From contig JAZKGE010000008.1 of the NCBI GenBank assembly GCA_040386075.1, positions 198,766 through 262,765 of the forward strand: 64,000 nt of DNA, given 5' to 3'. The translations under genes and the position numbers were made by a program. Below the pieces are notes generated by a model, which ran no database searches, was not told the DNA's origin, and saw only the letters and a list, made by a program, of their open reading frames with translations. Origin of the DNA: UBA4416 sp040386075. GTDB taxonomy: Bacteria; Bacteroidota; Bacteroidia; B-17B0; Aurantibacillaceae. This document shows, in pieces, positions 29,196 through 37,643 of this stretch; position 1 is the first letter of the stretch; each line of letters opens with the position of its first letter.

Positions 29196-30416
29196 ATGTT
29201 CGACATACAAAAAATACGCAAAGATTTTCCGATTCTTAACCGTACGGTAAACGGAAAGCCACTAGTGTATTTTGACAATGGGGCCACAGCACAAAAACCT
29301 CAACAGGTCATTGATGCTATTTCCAATTACTATTCAAACAAAAATTCAAACATTCATCGCGGTGTTCATACCTTAAGCCGCGAAATTACTATTGCTTATG
29401 AAGAGGCTCGTAAGACCATTCAAATGCACTTCAATGCAGCTCATGCACACGAAATAATTTTTACAAGAGGTACAACCGAATCCATCAATTTAGTTGCTCA
29501 TTGTTTCGGGAAGATCAATATATCTGAAGGCGATGAGATTGTGATCACGCAAATGGAGCATCACAGTAATATCATTCCGTGGCAACAATTATGTGAAGAG
29601 AAAAAAGCCGTTCTGAAATACATTCCAATAAATGAAGCCGGAGAATTAGTGTTGGAAGAGCTTCCAAAATTAATAACTGCTAAAACCAAATTGGTTGCGT
29701 TTACCCATATTTCCAATACATTGGGAACGATCAATCCGGTAAAGGAAATAATTAAAACAATTCGGTCTCTTTCCGGCGCTGCAGTTTTAATTGATGGCGC
29801 GCAAGCCGTGCCGCATTTAAAGCCAAATGTTCAGGATCTGGATTGTGATTTTTATGTATTTAGTGGGCATAAATTATTTGGCCCTACAGGTGTTGGCATT
29901 TTATATGGCAAGGAAAGTTGGCTTTCAAAATTTCCTCCATACCAAACCGGTGGAGGAACTATTAAAACGGTTACACTTGAAAAAACAGAGTTTGCTGATT
30001 CACCTTTAAAATTTGAAGCAGGTACACCACATATTGAAGGAGGTATTGGATTAGCGGCAGCTATTGATTACCTGAATGAAATTGGCTTTGATGAAATTGA
30101 AGCTTACGAACAGAAATTAATGCATTACGCTACTGATAAGTTATCAGAGATAGAAGGCTTAAGAATATATGGTTCAGCCAGGCATCGTACTTCTGTTATT
30201 TCATTTAATGTAGGAAACATCCATCCTTTTGATATCGGAACCTTGCTGGACAAATACGGCATTGCGATCCGCAGTGGCCATCATTGTACACAACCTATTT
30301 GCCAGTTCTATAACATTCCGGGAACTATCCGCGCATCCTTTGCTTTTTATAATACTACCGAAGAAATCGATCAGTTTATTGAAGCACTTAAAAAATCGAT
30401 CAGGCTATTGAGCTAA
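29196..30416 (+). CDS. sufS: Cysteine desulfurase SufS
   Basis: A 406-residue pyridoxal-phosphate enzyme that takes sulfur from L-cysteine, forming an enzyme persulfide and alanine, to feed SufBCD. The PLP lysine is K226 in 'SGHKLFGPTG' and the catalytic cysteine is C364 in 'RSGHHCTQP'; both numbers coincide with the well-studied E. coli enzyme. The N-terminus 'IRKDFPILNRTVNGKPLVYF' and 'DNGATAQKP' are typical. It is the last gene of the suf operon. A SufE/SufU sulfur-transfer partner is not encoded next to it in this window. Confidence 0.96.
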   Translation: MFDIQKIRKDFPILNRTVNGKPLVYFDNGATAQKPQQVIDAISNYYSNKNSNIHRGVHTLSREITIAYEEARKTIQMHFNAAHAHEIIFTRGTTESINLVAHCFGKINISEGDEIVITQMEHHSNIIPWQQLCEEKKAVLKYIPINEAGELVLEELPKLITAKTKLVAFTHISNTLGTINPVKEIIKTIRSLSGAAVLIDGAQAVPHLKPNVQDLDCDFYVFSGHKLFGPTGVGILYGKESWLSKFPPYQTGGGTIKTVTLEKTEFADSPLKFEAGTPHIEGGIGLAAAIDYLNEIGFDEIEAYEQKLMHYATDKLSEIEGLRIYGSARHRTSVISFNVGNIHPFDIGTLLDKYGIAIRSGHHCTQPICQFYNIPGTIRASFAFYNTTEEIDQFIEALKKSIRLLS

Positions 30417-30494
30417 CCAGCTTAAGTTTTATGACCAGTTATCGCTAATATCCTACCAATTACAAAGTTCTAATTAGCTTTTAGGTAAAGTCTG

Positions 30495-30502
30495 TATATT
30501 TG
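30495..30502 (+). promoter_or_regulatory. Candidate -7 element for the substrate-binding lipoprotein gene
   Basis: TATATTTG fits TAnnTTTG and lies 17 bases before the ATG at 30520. No convincing -33 box was seen. Confidence 0.45.
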
Positions 30503-30519
30503 ACAAACAGAATACAATT

Positions 30520-31437
30520 ATGAAAGCACTTTTCGCAACAATTATAAGTCTGGCCATTTTTACTTCCTGCGGAATGCAAGATGATATGACCAAAAAAGAT
30601 TCGCCCACTTCCGGTAAAACCGACTTATTTTTTGATGAAGGATTAACACTTCATATTCAAAACCAGATTTACACTTTTAAAACAGTTTATAAATATGCAG
30701 ATATCACTTTACGTTCATCAAACGAGAAGGAATGTATTGAAGCATTATTTAATGACAGCAGCAAGGTTATTGCAATTTCTCGTCCGTTGACCGAAAAAGA
30801 GTTGTCACAATTTAAAGCAAAGAATATTGACCCTCAAACTTCTTTTGTTGCCGGCGATGCCATTGCTTTTGTAGTAAGCAAAGATTTTGCGGACTCTACT
30901 ATTTCTTTGCCGGAATTAACAGAAATTTTAAAAGGAAACGATAGCACTTTCTTTAAAGGACAGCAGCTCAAATTGGTATTTGATAATGCCAATTCCGGCA
31001 GTACACGTCAGTTAAAAGATTCTTTAATCCCTGGTAACAACTTTGGGAAGAATTGTACGACAGTAAATAACACTAAAGAATTGATCAGCGCCGTTTCATC
31101 AAATTCATTAACCATTGGTGTTTGTGATTACGCCTGGTTAAGTGATAAAGATGATACCACCACGAAGGAATTTTTAAAAACGGTAAAAATATTAGCAGTT
31201 TCAAGAAAGAGTAATGAAACTGCCTATATGCCCGATCAGTCAAATATTGCCACTAAAGCCTACCCGCTTTGTAGAACTATTTGCATCATCAGACGGTCAG
31301 CAGAATTTAGTTTGGGCAAAGGAATAGAAACATTTATAGCCGGGCCAACAGGCCAGCTGATGTTCTTAAAACAAGGCTTACCTCCTAACAGGCAAGAAGA
31401 AAGAGTGATCGAGGTAGACATGACTCCGTTGAAGTAG
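30520..31437 (+). CDS. PstS-like phosphate-binding lipoprotein
   Basis: A 305-residue predicted lipoprotein: the signal peptide ends in a lipobox 'IFTSC' (Cys at residue 17). The body follows the PstS/PBP-like-domain plan, with 'ITLRSSNEKECIEALFNDSS', 'VIAISRPLTEKEL', 'VAGDAIAFVVSKDFADSTIS', 'LPELTEILKG' and 'NSGSTRQLKDSL'. The last contains the S-G-S/T-x-R type phosphate-contact segment. PstS proteins deliver phosphate to the PstCAB transporter, but those genes are not adjacent. Stand-alone members of this type occur in Bacteroidota beside TonB systems or TPR genes, as here, so a different ligand is possible. Followed after about 96 bases by a secreted YceI-like protein. Confidence 0.75.
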   Translation: MKALFATIISLAIFTSCGMQDDMTKKDSPTSGKTDLFFDEGLTLHIQNQIYTFKTVYKYADITLRSSNEKECIEALFNDSSKVIAISRPLTEKELSQFKAKNIDPQTSFVAGDAIAFVVSKDFADSTISLPELTEILKGNDSTFFKGQQLKLVFDNANSGSTRQLKDSLIPGNNFGKNCTTVNNTKELISAVSSNSLTIGVCDYAWLSDKDDTTTKEFLKTVKILAVSRKSNETAYMPDQSNIATKAYPLCRTICIIRRSAEFSLGKGIETFIAGPTGQLMFLKQGLPPNRQEERVIEVDMTPLK

Positions 31438-31533
31438 CTTAAACCCTAAAATTATGTTAAATCCACATAAATCATGTTTGGATATCATACGATTGGCAAG
31501 CAAATTGAATCTATTAAATAAGGTTTAAAAATA

Positions 31534-32094
31534 TTGAACACTTTTATCAAAATAATTACCCTTCTGTTTTTAGTTTCCTGGAATATGGTTTATTCTCAGG
31601 GGAGTGAAATCTTTACAGCTCAAACTAAATTGATTATTCAGTCGAAGGATGCCGCCGGAAAGCCTTTTAATGTATATACTGAAGCTGCTTTTATGAATTT
31701 AAGTTTATCTACAGGCGATTTTTTGCTGAAAGCAGATCTTTCGAGCATGAGAACCGGAGATAGATATCTGGACTCTGTGGTGAGTTCCCGCCCGCAGCAA
31801 ACGCTTTTTTTTAAGGGAAAAATGACTGAAAATCTTTATTTATTTAACCAGATCGTTAATGACGATAAAGTATATAATATGGAGGGCCAGTTGATCATGA
31901 ATAATATTTCAATTCCTTGTGTAGCCCAATTTGATCCTGTTAATTTTGGTGAAAAAAGCGAGCCAAGAAACTATAAAATGGATTTCAAAGTAGCGATTGA
32001 TCCTACTAAAATTCCTATATTAGGGCTCGAAAATAAACTAAACAGCATAGTTGTTTTCGAAGTAATGGATGGCCAGTTAAACACACAACCTTAA
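31534..32094 (+). CDS. Secreted YceI-like (lipocalin-fold) protein
   Basis: A 186-residue exported protein starting at TTG (no ATG fits), with a signal peptide to about residue 21 ('FLVSWNMVYSQ'). The mature part has the YceI plan: 'LLKADLSSMRTGDRYLDSVV', corresponding to the 'SIDTG...RDxHL' motif, then 'QQTLFFKGKM' and 'VYNMEGQLIMNNISIPC', corresponding to the 'G.LTikG' motif. YceI-like proteins bind isoprenoid or lipid ligands in the periplasm. The match is approximate and no ligand can be assigned. It is 24 bases before the TPR gene on the same strand, so cotranscription is likely. Confidence 0.55.
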   Translation: MNTFIKIITLLFLVSWNMVYSQGSEIFTAQTKLIIQSKDAAGKPFNVYTEAAFMNLSLSTGDFLLKADLSSMRTGDRYLDSVVSSRPQQTLFFKGKMTENLYLFNQIVNDDKVYNMEGQLIMNNISIPCVAQFDPVNFGEKSEPRNYKMDFKVAIDPTKIPILGLENKLNSIVVFEVMDGQLNTQP

Positions 32095-32118
32095 ATTTTA
32101 GAATTTATAATAACCAAT

Positions 32119-33780
32119 ATGAAAAAAGCAATAATTATTAGTGCAGGAATCTTTTTGGCAAATTCAACATTTGCACAAACTTTACAAGACGCTATTAAAA
32201 AAACAGATAATGAACGTTATGCTGCAGCCGCAGCCGACTTCAGAGCTTTAATTGCTAAAGAAGCAACTAAAGGCGATAATTATTTTTATTATGGAGAAAA
32301 CTTCCTTAAAAAAGGAGATCTGGATTCTGCCAATATGTTTTATCAAAAAGGAGTGGAGGCAAATGCTACCTATCCATTAAATTATGTGGGCTTAGGAAAA
32401 GTATTGTGGCATAAAGGCCAAAGCGCCGAAGCTAAAACGCAGTTCTTTAAAGCGGCTACTTTAGGAGCTAACAAGAATACGGAGGTGATGCGTAAAACAG
32501 CTGAGGCTTATATTAACGCTGACAACAAAAATTTGGATGAGGCAATTACTTTATTAAATGCTGCTATTAAAATTGAACCAAAAAATGCAGAGAACCATTT
32601 ATTAATGGGCGATGCTTTATTGGAAAAAAACCCAACAGAAGGCGGCCCTGCAATTAAAGAGTATGATAAATTCACAGAGTTAAACCCTACTTCACCAAAG
32701 GGAATTTTACGTGCCGGTAAATTATACCAACGTGGCCGTAACTACCAATTGGCATTAGATCTATACAAAAAAGCTGAAGGAATTGATGCAACCTATGCAC
32801 CTGCATACCGCGAAAAAGCAGAATTATATCATTTAGCAGGTCAAAAAGCAAATGCCGTTGAAAGCTACAAAAAATACCTCGAGTTAAACAACTCTGATGA
32901 AGCACGCGAGCGTTATGCAGCTTTTGTATTTAACAACAAACAATATGCAGATGCGATTACTGAAATTGAAAAACTACAAAGTGCAGGTAACACTAATTTA
33001 TATTTGGACAGGTATTTGGGTTATTCTTATGCTGAGTTAGGGAACAAAACAGATACTTTAGCCTACAAAAAAGGATTAAATGCTATTGGTAAATTTTTCG
33101 AGAAATCTTCTAAAGTTCCCAACTTTAAATATGTTGGTACGGATTATAAATACAAAGGAATTTTATTGGCAAAAACAGGACAGGATAGTTTAGGGGTTCT
33201 TGAAATGGAAAAGGCGATTGTTGCCGATCCTAAAATGGCAAATGACATTTTGAGAGAAATTGCCAAAGCTCAGATGAAGGGAAAAAAATACAACAAAGCC
33301 ATAGAGACCTATGAGAAGATCATGGCAGGAGATCCTAAAAATTTAAACGCTCAGGATTGGTATGAATTCGGCCGCGCATACTATTACAATGGAGGAGCTA
33401 AACAAAGAGAGAAAAAAGATGTTGAGGCTTTAGAACAATTTGTAAAAGCAGATACCTGTTTCTCTAAATTAACTCAAATAAGCCCTACTTATGCTATTGC
33501 TTATTTCTGGAGAGGTAAAGCTAATGTGCAACAAGATGTGAAAGATGAAAAAGGATTGGCTAAACCACATTATGAGAAAGCGATCAGTTTAGTTAAGCCT
33601 GAAGAAAAAGCAAGCGTTAAGCAAAACTTAATTGAAGCTTATTTATACTTAGGCTCTCACTTTGCTTTCTCTAAAGAAAAAGACTTAACTAAAGCAAAAG
33701 AATACTTCAATCTGGTTAAGGAATTAGATCCTGCTAACAAAGCAGCAAACGACTTCTTTAAAAGTCCCGCAGGGAAATAA
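32119..33780 (+). CDS. Exported tetratricopeptide-repeat protein
   Basis: A 553-residue protein with a signal peptide (about 1-19, ending NSTFAQ) and TPR motifs through nearly its whole length, such as 'YYGENFLKKGDLDSANMFYQ', 'PLNYVGLGKVLWHKGQSAEA', 'APAYREKAELYHLAGQKANA' and 'ILREIAKAQMKGKKYNKAIE'. About ten to twelve repeats can be read. TPR arrays are protein-binding scaffolds; periplasmic ones in Bacteroidota often serve envelope complexes. It is transcribed toward a terminator at 33800 and lies near the ExbB/ExbD/TonB operon, but on the opposite strand. Its partner is unknown. Confidence 0.85.
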   Translation: MKKAIIISAGIFLANSTFAQTLQDAIKKTDNERYAAAAADFRALIAKEATKGDNYFYYGENFLKKGDLDSANMFYQKGVEANATYPLNYVGLGKVLWHKGQSAEAKTQFFKAATLGANKNTEVMRKTAEAYINADNKNLDEAITLLNAAIKIEPKNAENHLLMGDALLEKNPTEGGPAIKEYDKFTELNPTSPKGILRAGKLYQRGRNYQLALDLYKKAEGIDATYAPAYREKAELYHLAGQKANAVESYKKYLELNNSDEARERYAAFVFNNKQYADAITEIEKLQSAGNTNLYLDRYLGYSYAELGNKTDTLAYKKGLNAIGKFFEKSSKVPNFKYVGTDYKYKGILLAKTGQDSLGVLEMEKAIVADPKMANDILREIAKAQMKGKKYNKAIETYEKIMAGDPKNLNAQDWYEFGRAYYYNGGAKQREKKDVEALEQFVKADTCFSKLTQISPTYAIAYFWRGKANVQQDVKDEKGLAKPHYEKAISLVKPEEKASVKQNLIEAYLYLGSHFAFSKEKDLTKAKEYFNLVKELDPANKAANDFFKSPAGK

Positions 33781-33799
33781 GAATAATATATAGAAAACT

Positions 33800-33827
33800 A
33801 AAAGCTGCCCCAGGGCAGCTTTTTTTA
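33800..33827 (+). terminator. Terminator after the TPR gene
   Basis: A GC-rich stem aaaagctgc / gcagctttt around a cccagg core is followed by a T run on the plus strand. It also separates the convergent DUF3037 gene. Confidence 0.8.
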
Positions 33828-33832
33828 TTTGA

Positions 33833-34219
33833 TTAAAGAACCAACTCTTCAAATAAACGTTGAGCTGTTTTTTCCAGATCAATAGATAAGCCAGGATGTG
33901 GTCTGGATGTTTGAATAGATGAGCTACGGACTGCTGTAAGCCACCTGAAGCGCGATGGAAGATCTAATTTTGAGATTGGGTTCTTACAATTTTTCACTCC
34001 CTCTGCAATTTCTTTAAATGCCGTTAAATTTTGTTTGATCAATTCCAGATCGATTTTATTTGAAAACGAATTCAATTTTTTTTCATCCACAGTGTAAAGT
34101 ACACTTATGTATTTTTCCTGTTTACAGAACAGGATGATCCCAACGTTTATGAATTCTTCTCTTTCCACAAACGGCAATACGCGCATCACCGCATATTCAT
34201 ATAAGTGCTTTTCTCGCAT
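33833..34219 (-). CDS. DUF3037 family protein
   Basis: A 128-residue protein recognised by the N-terminus 'YEYAVMRVLPFVEREEFINV' followed by 'GIILFCKQEKYI', the DUF3037 signature, and an acidic/helical remainder. Function unknown. Its start overlaps the end of the HipA-like gene by 23 bases, so the two are translationally coupled. The same pair recurs together in other bacteria as I recall, suggesting they form one functional unit. Confidence 0.8.
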   Translation of the reverse strand: MREKHLYEYAVMRVLPFVEREEFINVGIILFCKQEKYISVLYTVDEKKLNSFSNKIDLELIKQNLTAFKEIAEGVKNCKNPISKLDLPSRFRWLTAVRSSSIQTSRPHPGLSIDLEKTAQRLFEELVL

Positions 34220-34991
34220 TTATGGCTTCAGTTATAAAAATAGTGGAGTGTTGTAAACGTGTATTTAAAAAATTAAAATAGGTTTCTTTGATTTGTTGTG
34301 GCGATTCGGTTGTTCCCTCCCAGTTCAACCATTCATCGGGAATCAAATTAGCAATAGATCGTAATACTGTTTCAGATAATATGCTTTGGTACTCTGTATC
34401 CACTTGTTCCATTTTAGTAGCCTGAGGCAAAAGCACATGATCTTTAATGAACGCAAATGGGCTTTGGGCTGCGGTTTCCCAATTACTCCAGGAGTGATGA
34501 AAATACAAACACGCGCCATGATCGATCAGCCAAAGTTCCTTATTCCAGATAAGCATATTGGTGTTTTTAAATGTACGATCAACGTTTGTTATAAAAGCAT
34601 CAAGCCATACAATCTTTGATGCTAAAAGAGGATCTACAGTAGTTACCGATGGATCATAGGTAATAGAGCCCGATAGAAAGTGGAGCGCAAGGTTTAATCC
34701 CTGGCTTGCTTTCAGCAGATCCTGTATTTCTTCGTCACCTTCTGTTCTTCCAAACGATTCATCGAGAAAGGCAAATACAAGTTCAGGGATCTGTAACCCC
34801 AATGCTCTTGCAATTTCTCCACCAATTAACTCAGCTATTAAGGCTTTTTCGCGGTGACCTGCACCTTTGAATTTTAAAACATATTTAAAATCATCGTCTG
34901 CTTCTGCTAATGCAGGCAGCGAACCACCCTCGCGCAACGGAGCAATATAACGAATGACATTGACATGCCTGAGAGCTAAGGGGTGTGACAT
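34197..34991 (-). CDS. HipA-like kinase family protein
   Basis: A 264-residue soluble protein related to HipA/PI3K-like kinases. 'YVLKFKGAGHREKALIAELI' resembles the nucleotide-binding strand with its lysine. 'LDAFITNVDRTFKNTNMLIW' supplies a catalytic-loop pattern D-x-x-x-x-N, and 'LWLIDHGACLYF' the metal-binding D-H-G (equivalent to DFG). It is shorter than classical HipA (about 440 residues) and lacks the HipA N-terminal subdomain. No HipB-like antitoxin is adjacent; the partner is the overlapping DUF3037 protein. Kinase activity is plausible from the retained residues. The substrate is unknown. Confidence 0.75.
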   Translation of the reverse strand: MSHPLALRHVNVIRYIAPLREGGSLPALAEADDDFKYVLKFKGAGHREKALIAELIGGEIARALGLQIPELVFAFLDESFGRTEGDEEIQDLLKASQGLNLALHFLSGSITYDPSVTTVDPLLASKIVWLDAFITNVDRTFKNTNMLIWNKELWLIDHGACLYFHHSWSNWETAAQSPFAFIKDHVLLPQATKMEQVDTEYQSILSETVLRSIANLIPDEWLNWEGTTESPQQIKETYFNFLNTRLQHSTIFITEAINARKALI

Positions 34992-35021
34992 AATTGTAAA
35001 GAATATCTAAGGTACAATAAA

Positions 35022-35231
35022 TTATTCTTTATTATTATAGGCAGTATACATTCTATACGAACGATAAATAGCATAGGCCAGGAAAACCACACCTAAGATG
35101 ATGCGCTTGTTTCCGTAAGCTTTATCGCTCATCAGATCGGTAAAGAAAAACACAATAGCACCTGTAAAGGTTAATAGCACCATTAAGCCACTAAAGACAA
35201 GGTTCATTAATTCGGTTGGCGATTTTTTCAT
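35022..35231 (-). CDS. Small two-helix membrane protein
   Basis: A 69-residue protein with two predicted membrane helices (about 10-31 and 42-61) joined by 'TDLMSDKAYGNKR'; the C-terminus is polar. It begins with an ATG at 35231. No family was recognised. Genes of this size and shape often sit beside ExbD/TonB operons in Bacteroidota, and this one follows the TonB gene in the same direction, though a terminator and a palindromic element separate them. Role unknown. Confidence 0.6.
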   Translation of the reverse strand: MKKSPTELMNLVFSGLMVLLTFTGAIVFFFTDLMSDKAYGNKRIILGVVFLAYAIYRSYRMYTAYNNKE

Positions 35232-35261
35232 GATATATAAAGATTTATCTTATGTTGCTTT

Positions 35262-35331
35262 GTCATGCTGTCCCGATAGCTATCGGATGATTCAACATCT
35301 CTATGAGACCCTGAAATAAATTCAGGGTGAC
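35262..35331. repeat. Palindromic intergenic element
   Basis: The stretch starts gtcat and ends gtgac. It contains a perfect 14-base palindrome ccgatagctatcgg (35273-35286) and a hairpin accctgaa-N5-ttcagggt (35308-35328). It looks like a dispersed REP-type element; other copies cannot be confirmed from this window. Confidence 0.5.
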
Positions 35332-35362
35332 GTTAAAGTAATAGTGGAATTTCTTTCAAAAA

Positions 35363-35391
35363 AAATCCCTCTCTGATTAGGAGAGGGATTT
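35363..35391 (-). terminator. Terminator of the ExbB-ExbD-TonB operon
   Basis: Read on the minus strand, stem aaatccctctc / gagagggattt with a 7-base loop is followed by a T run, 17 bases after the tonB stop. Confidence 0.85.
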
Positions 35392-35407
35392 AATGATTTG
35401 TGATCTG

Positions 35408-36211
35408 TTATTTTAGTTGGAAGTTGATCGGTAAATTAAAGAATACCGATACAGCTCTACCATTTTGTTTTCCTGCTTTCCAGTTTGGCATCGATTTCAC
35501 AACACGAATTGCTTCTCTGTCGCATTCTCCGCATCCTGGCACGCCTTTTAAAACAGTTACATCTGTAATGTTACCACTTCCGTTAACAACGAATTTCAAG
35601 AAACATTTACCACTTAAACCGGCTTCTTTAGCCATTTGTGGGTATTGAATATTTTTTTGAATGTATTTCATCATTTCCATGGCTCCACCCGGGAACTCAG
35701 GCATCTCTTCAACAACCGTAAAGATCTCAGGTGCTTTTTCTTCAACAACACCATTGCCATTACCTTCTGAAGGAACTACAACAGCATCTCCATCACCTTC
35801 CTGTGTAACAGTACTAACGTTGGTTTCTGCTAATTTTTCCTGTGGTGGCGGTGGATCAGTTTCAACCGCATCATCCTTAATTACCGGAGGAACGAATTTC
35901 ACTGTTTCCATTACTGGTGGTGGTGGCGGTGGTGGCGGTGGCGGTGGCTCGTTTTTGTCGGCCGGCGGTGGAGTTAAGTCAATGGTGGTCATATCCAATA
36001 CTGTTTCCTTATCCACCTCTTCGCTTTGCATGCCTAACACCATTTTAATTCCCATGCCCAGCACTACTGTGCCAACCATGCAAGCTAAAATCAATGTTAC
36101 GGTCCAATTGTATCTACGGCGGATCGCATAAGCACCGTATTCCTGGTTGCGCCCTTCAAAAACGATGTCGTTCCTGGAGTCGTCAACTACACTATTCCAA
36201 TTTGCTGTCAT
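35408..36211 (-). CDS. tonB: TonB family energy transducer
   Basis: A 267-residue inner-membrane-anchored protein that links the ExbB-ExbD proton channel to TonB-dependent outer-membrane receptors. A cytoplasmic N-terminus with 'GRNQEYGAYAIRRRYNWTV' (typical of Bacteroidota TonB) precedes one membrane helix (about 38-60). A periplasmic proline-rich stretch includes a run of eleven prolines near residue 95. The C-terminal TonB domain has 'FPGGAMEMMKYIQKNIQYPQ', 'GKCFLKFVVNGSGNITDVTV' and 'IRVVKSMPNWKAGKQNGR', the last showing the conserved 'MP.W.PG.Q.G..V' motif. Last gene of a four-gene operon and 2 bases after the second exbD. Confidence 0.93.
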   Translation of the reverse strand: MTANWNSVVDDSRNDIVFEGRNQEYGAYAIRRRYNWTVTLILACMVGTVVLGMGIKMVLGMQSEEVDKETVLDMTTIDLTPPPADKNEPPPPPPPPPPPVMETVKFVPPVIKDDAVETDPPPPQEKLAETNVSTVTQEGDGDAVVVPSEGNGNGVVEEKAPEIFTVVEEMPEFPGGAMEMMKYIQKNIQYPQMAKEAGLSGKCFLKFVVNGSGNITDVTVLKGVPGCGECDREAIRVVKSMPNWKAGKQNGRAVSVFFNLPINFQLK

Positions 36212-36213
36212 GA

Positions 36214-36852
36214 TTATTTAATTTTTTCTTGTAACAATGCATATTCCGGTGCCGACATTTCAACACCCAACACTCGCTTACCTACATTACAGATCTTTAA
36301 TTCATCCAGCATATCAATGGCATTTTTATAAGTTGCCTGATCGTCTGTTTTAATTAGCACTGTAATTGCACGTGGATCAGCAGTAGCATCTACAGCCATG
36401 CGTTTAAAGGCTGTATCAGCTAATTGCTTGTTTTTGTTTTTTTCAGCTAATCCTTTGATCTCTTCTACAGCCCATTTATTTTGTTCCATCAGTAGTTTAT
36501 GTAAGCCTTCAGGACTAAAGTTAGTTTCCTTTAATTCCGTTGGAGGCATTCCTTTTTCATTTCCTGCTGAATAGAACTGACCCGCATAATAAAAAACTTT
36601 ATCATCTTTTGTCAGTAAAAAAGTAACACCATTTTTTACTTCTGGTGGTGGTGGGCTTCCTGGAGGTGGCTCTGCTGGTAAGCTCAACTCCATTGATTTT
36701 GGTTTGCTAAAGGTTGATGTTAAAACGAAGAACGTTAATAACAGGAACGCTAAATCTACCATTGGAGTCATATCCACGCGGGTACTCTGTTTCTTGGCGC
36801 GTTTCTTGCCGCCTTTACCATGCCCGCCGCCGCTTTCTGCTATTTCTGCCAT
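36214..36852 (-). CDS. exbD: ExbD/TolR family biopolymer transport protein (second)
   Basis: A 212-residue protein with a basic, Gly-rich N-terminus, 'TRVDMTPMVDLAFLLLTFFV' forming the single membrane helix with the proton-carrying Asp, and a periplasmic domain. It partners with the ExbB/MotA-type protein encoded upstream to form the proton channel that powers TonB. A Pro-rich segment ('PPPGSPPPPEVKNG') follows the helix. Longer than E. coli ExbD (141 residues), as usual in Bacteroidota. Two bases separate it from tonB and 29 from the other exbD. Confidence 0.92.
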   Translation of the reverse strand: MAEIAESGGGHGKGGKKRAKKQSTRVDMTPMVDLAFLLLTFFVLTSTFSKPKSMELSLPAEPPPGSPPPPEVKNGVTFLLTKDDKVFYYAGQFYSAGNEKGMPPTELKETNFSPEGLHKLLMEQNKWAVEEIKGLAEKNKNKQLADTAFKRMAVDATADPRAITVLIKTDDQATYKNAIDMLDELKICNVGKRVLGVEMSAPEYALLQEKIK

Positions 36853-36881
36853 GTTAAATTTGTTTTAATGTTAATACTATT

Positions 36882-37577
36882 TTAATGAGCCGGTGGTCCT
36901 GGAACTGTTGCTGCAGGTACCGATGCTCCACCTTCCATTGACGTGATCAAATTGAAGGTATAAATTTTCATATCTGTAAAGGTTTTAAATACATCTTTTA
37001 CATAAATGTATTTTGCTTTTGCATCTGCTTTAATAGCGTAGCGAGGCTTTTCTCCTTTAAATTCCTGATTGGTCTCAGCTGCTTTATCTTTGTTTCTCAT
37101 GTAAATAATATTCAATTCAGTAGCTGAAATATTGATCCAGTCTCTTAATTGATTATTTACAGAATCCAAAGGAACACCTTTTTGAGGTTGGAACTTTAAT
37201 CTTTCTGCTTCTGTAGCATCCAGGTATCTTGGCAGGTCTTTTATCTCTACACCAAAACTGGATAATCCTCCGAATTTTTTAGTCTGGTCAGCATTGAACT
37301 TAACACCATACTTTTCGCTCATTTTAGCTAAAGTATTGGCTCTTGCTTCACCATTCCCTACACCAAAAAAAGCACGACCGTTATTATCAACTGTAACTAA
37401 TACAGTGTTTTCGGGTAATGTTTTATCTGATACAGATGACGGTGGGTCAACGATCACAGGTTCAGCCATACGGAAGGATGCTGTAAGCATAAAGAACGTA
37501 ACCAATAAGAAAGCTAGATCCACCATCGGTGTCATATCTATGCTTGGTGCATGTTTTGCTGGTTTTATCTTTGGCAT
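36882..37577 (-). CDS. exbD: ExbD/TolR family biopolymer transport protein (first)
   Basis: A 231-residue ExbD homologue. 'HAPSIDMTPMVDLAFLLVTF' carries the conserved Asp of the single membrane helix, and a long periplasmic domain follows. It differs from the second ExbD mainly in the periplasmic part, suggesting a hetero-oligomeric stator of two ExbD types, a common arrangement in this phylum. It lies 66 bases after exbB and 29 bases before the second exbD. Confidence 0.92.
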   Translation of the reverse strand: MPKIKPAKHAPSIDMTPMVDLAFLLVTFFMLTASFRMAEPVIVDPPSSVSDKTLPENTVLVTVDNNGRAFFGVGNGEARANTLAKMSEKYGVKFNADQTKKFGGLSSFGVEIKDLPRYLDATEAERLKFQPQKGVPLDSVNNQLRDWINISATELNIIYMRNKDKAAETNQEFKGEKPRYAIKADAKAKYIYVKDVFKTFTDMKIYTFNLITSMEGGASVPAATVPGPPAH

Positions 37578-37643
37578 GACTTAATTTTTATTTACTAATT
37601 AATAGATAGAATTTATAATCCGATTCCATAAATGGAATTGAAA

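Noticed and set aside
35661..36131. 156-codon plus-strand ORF opposite tonB with a polyglycine run
   Set aside because: It is the antisense reading of the TonB proline tract and has no promoter or domain.
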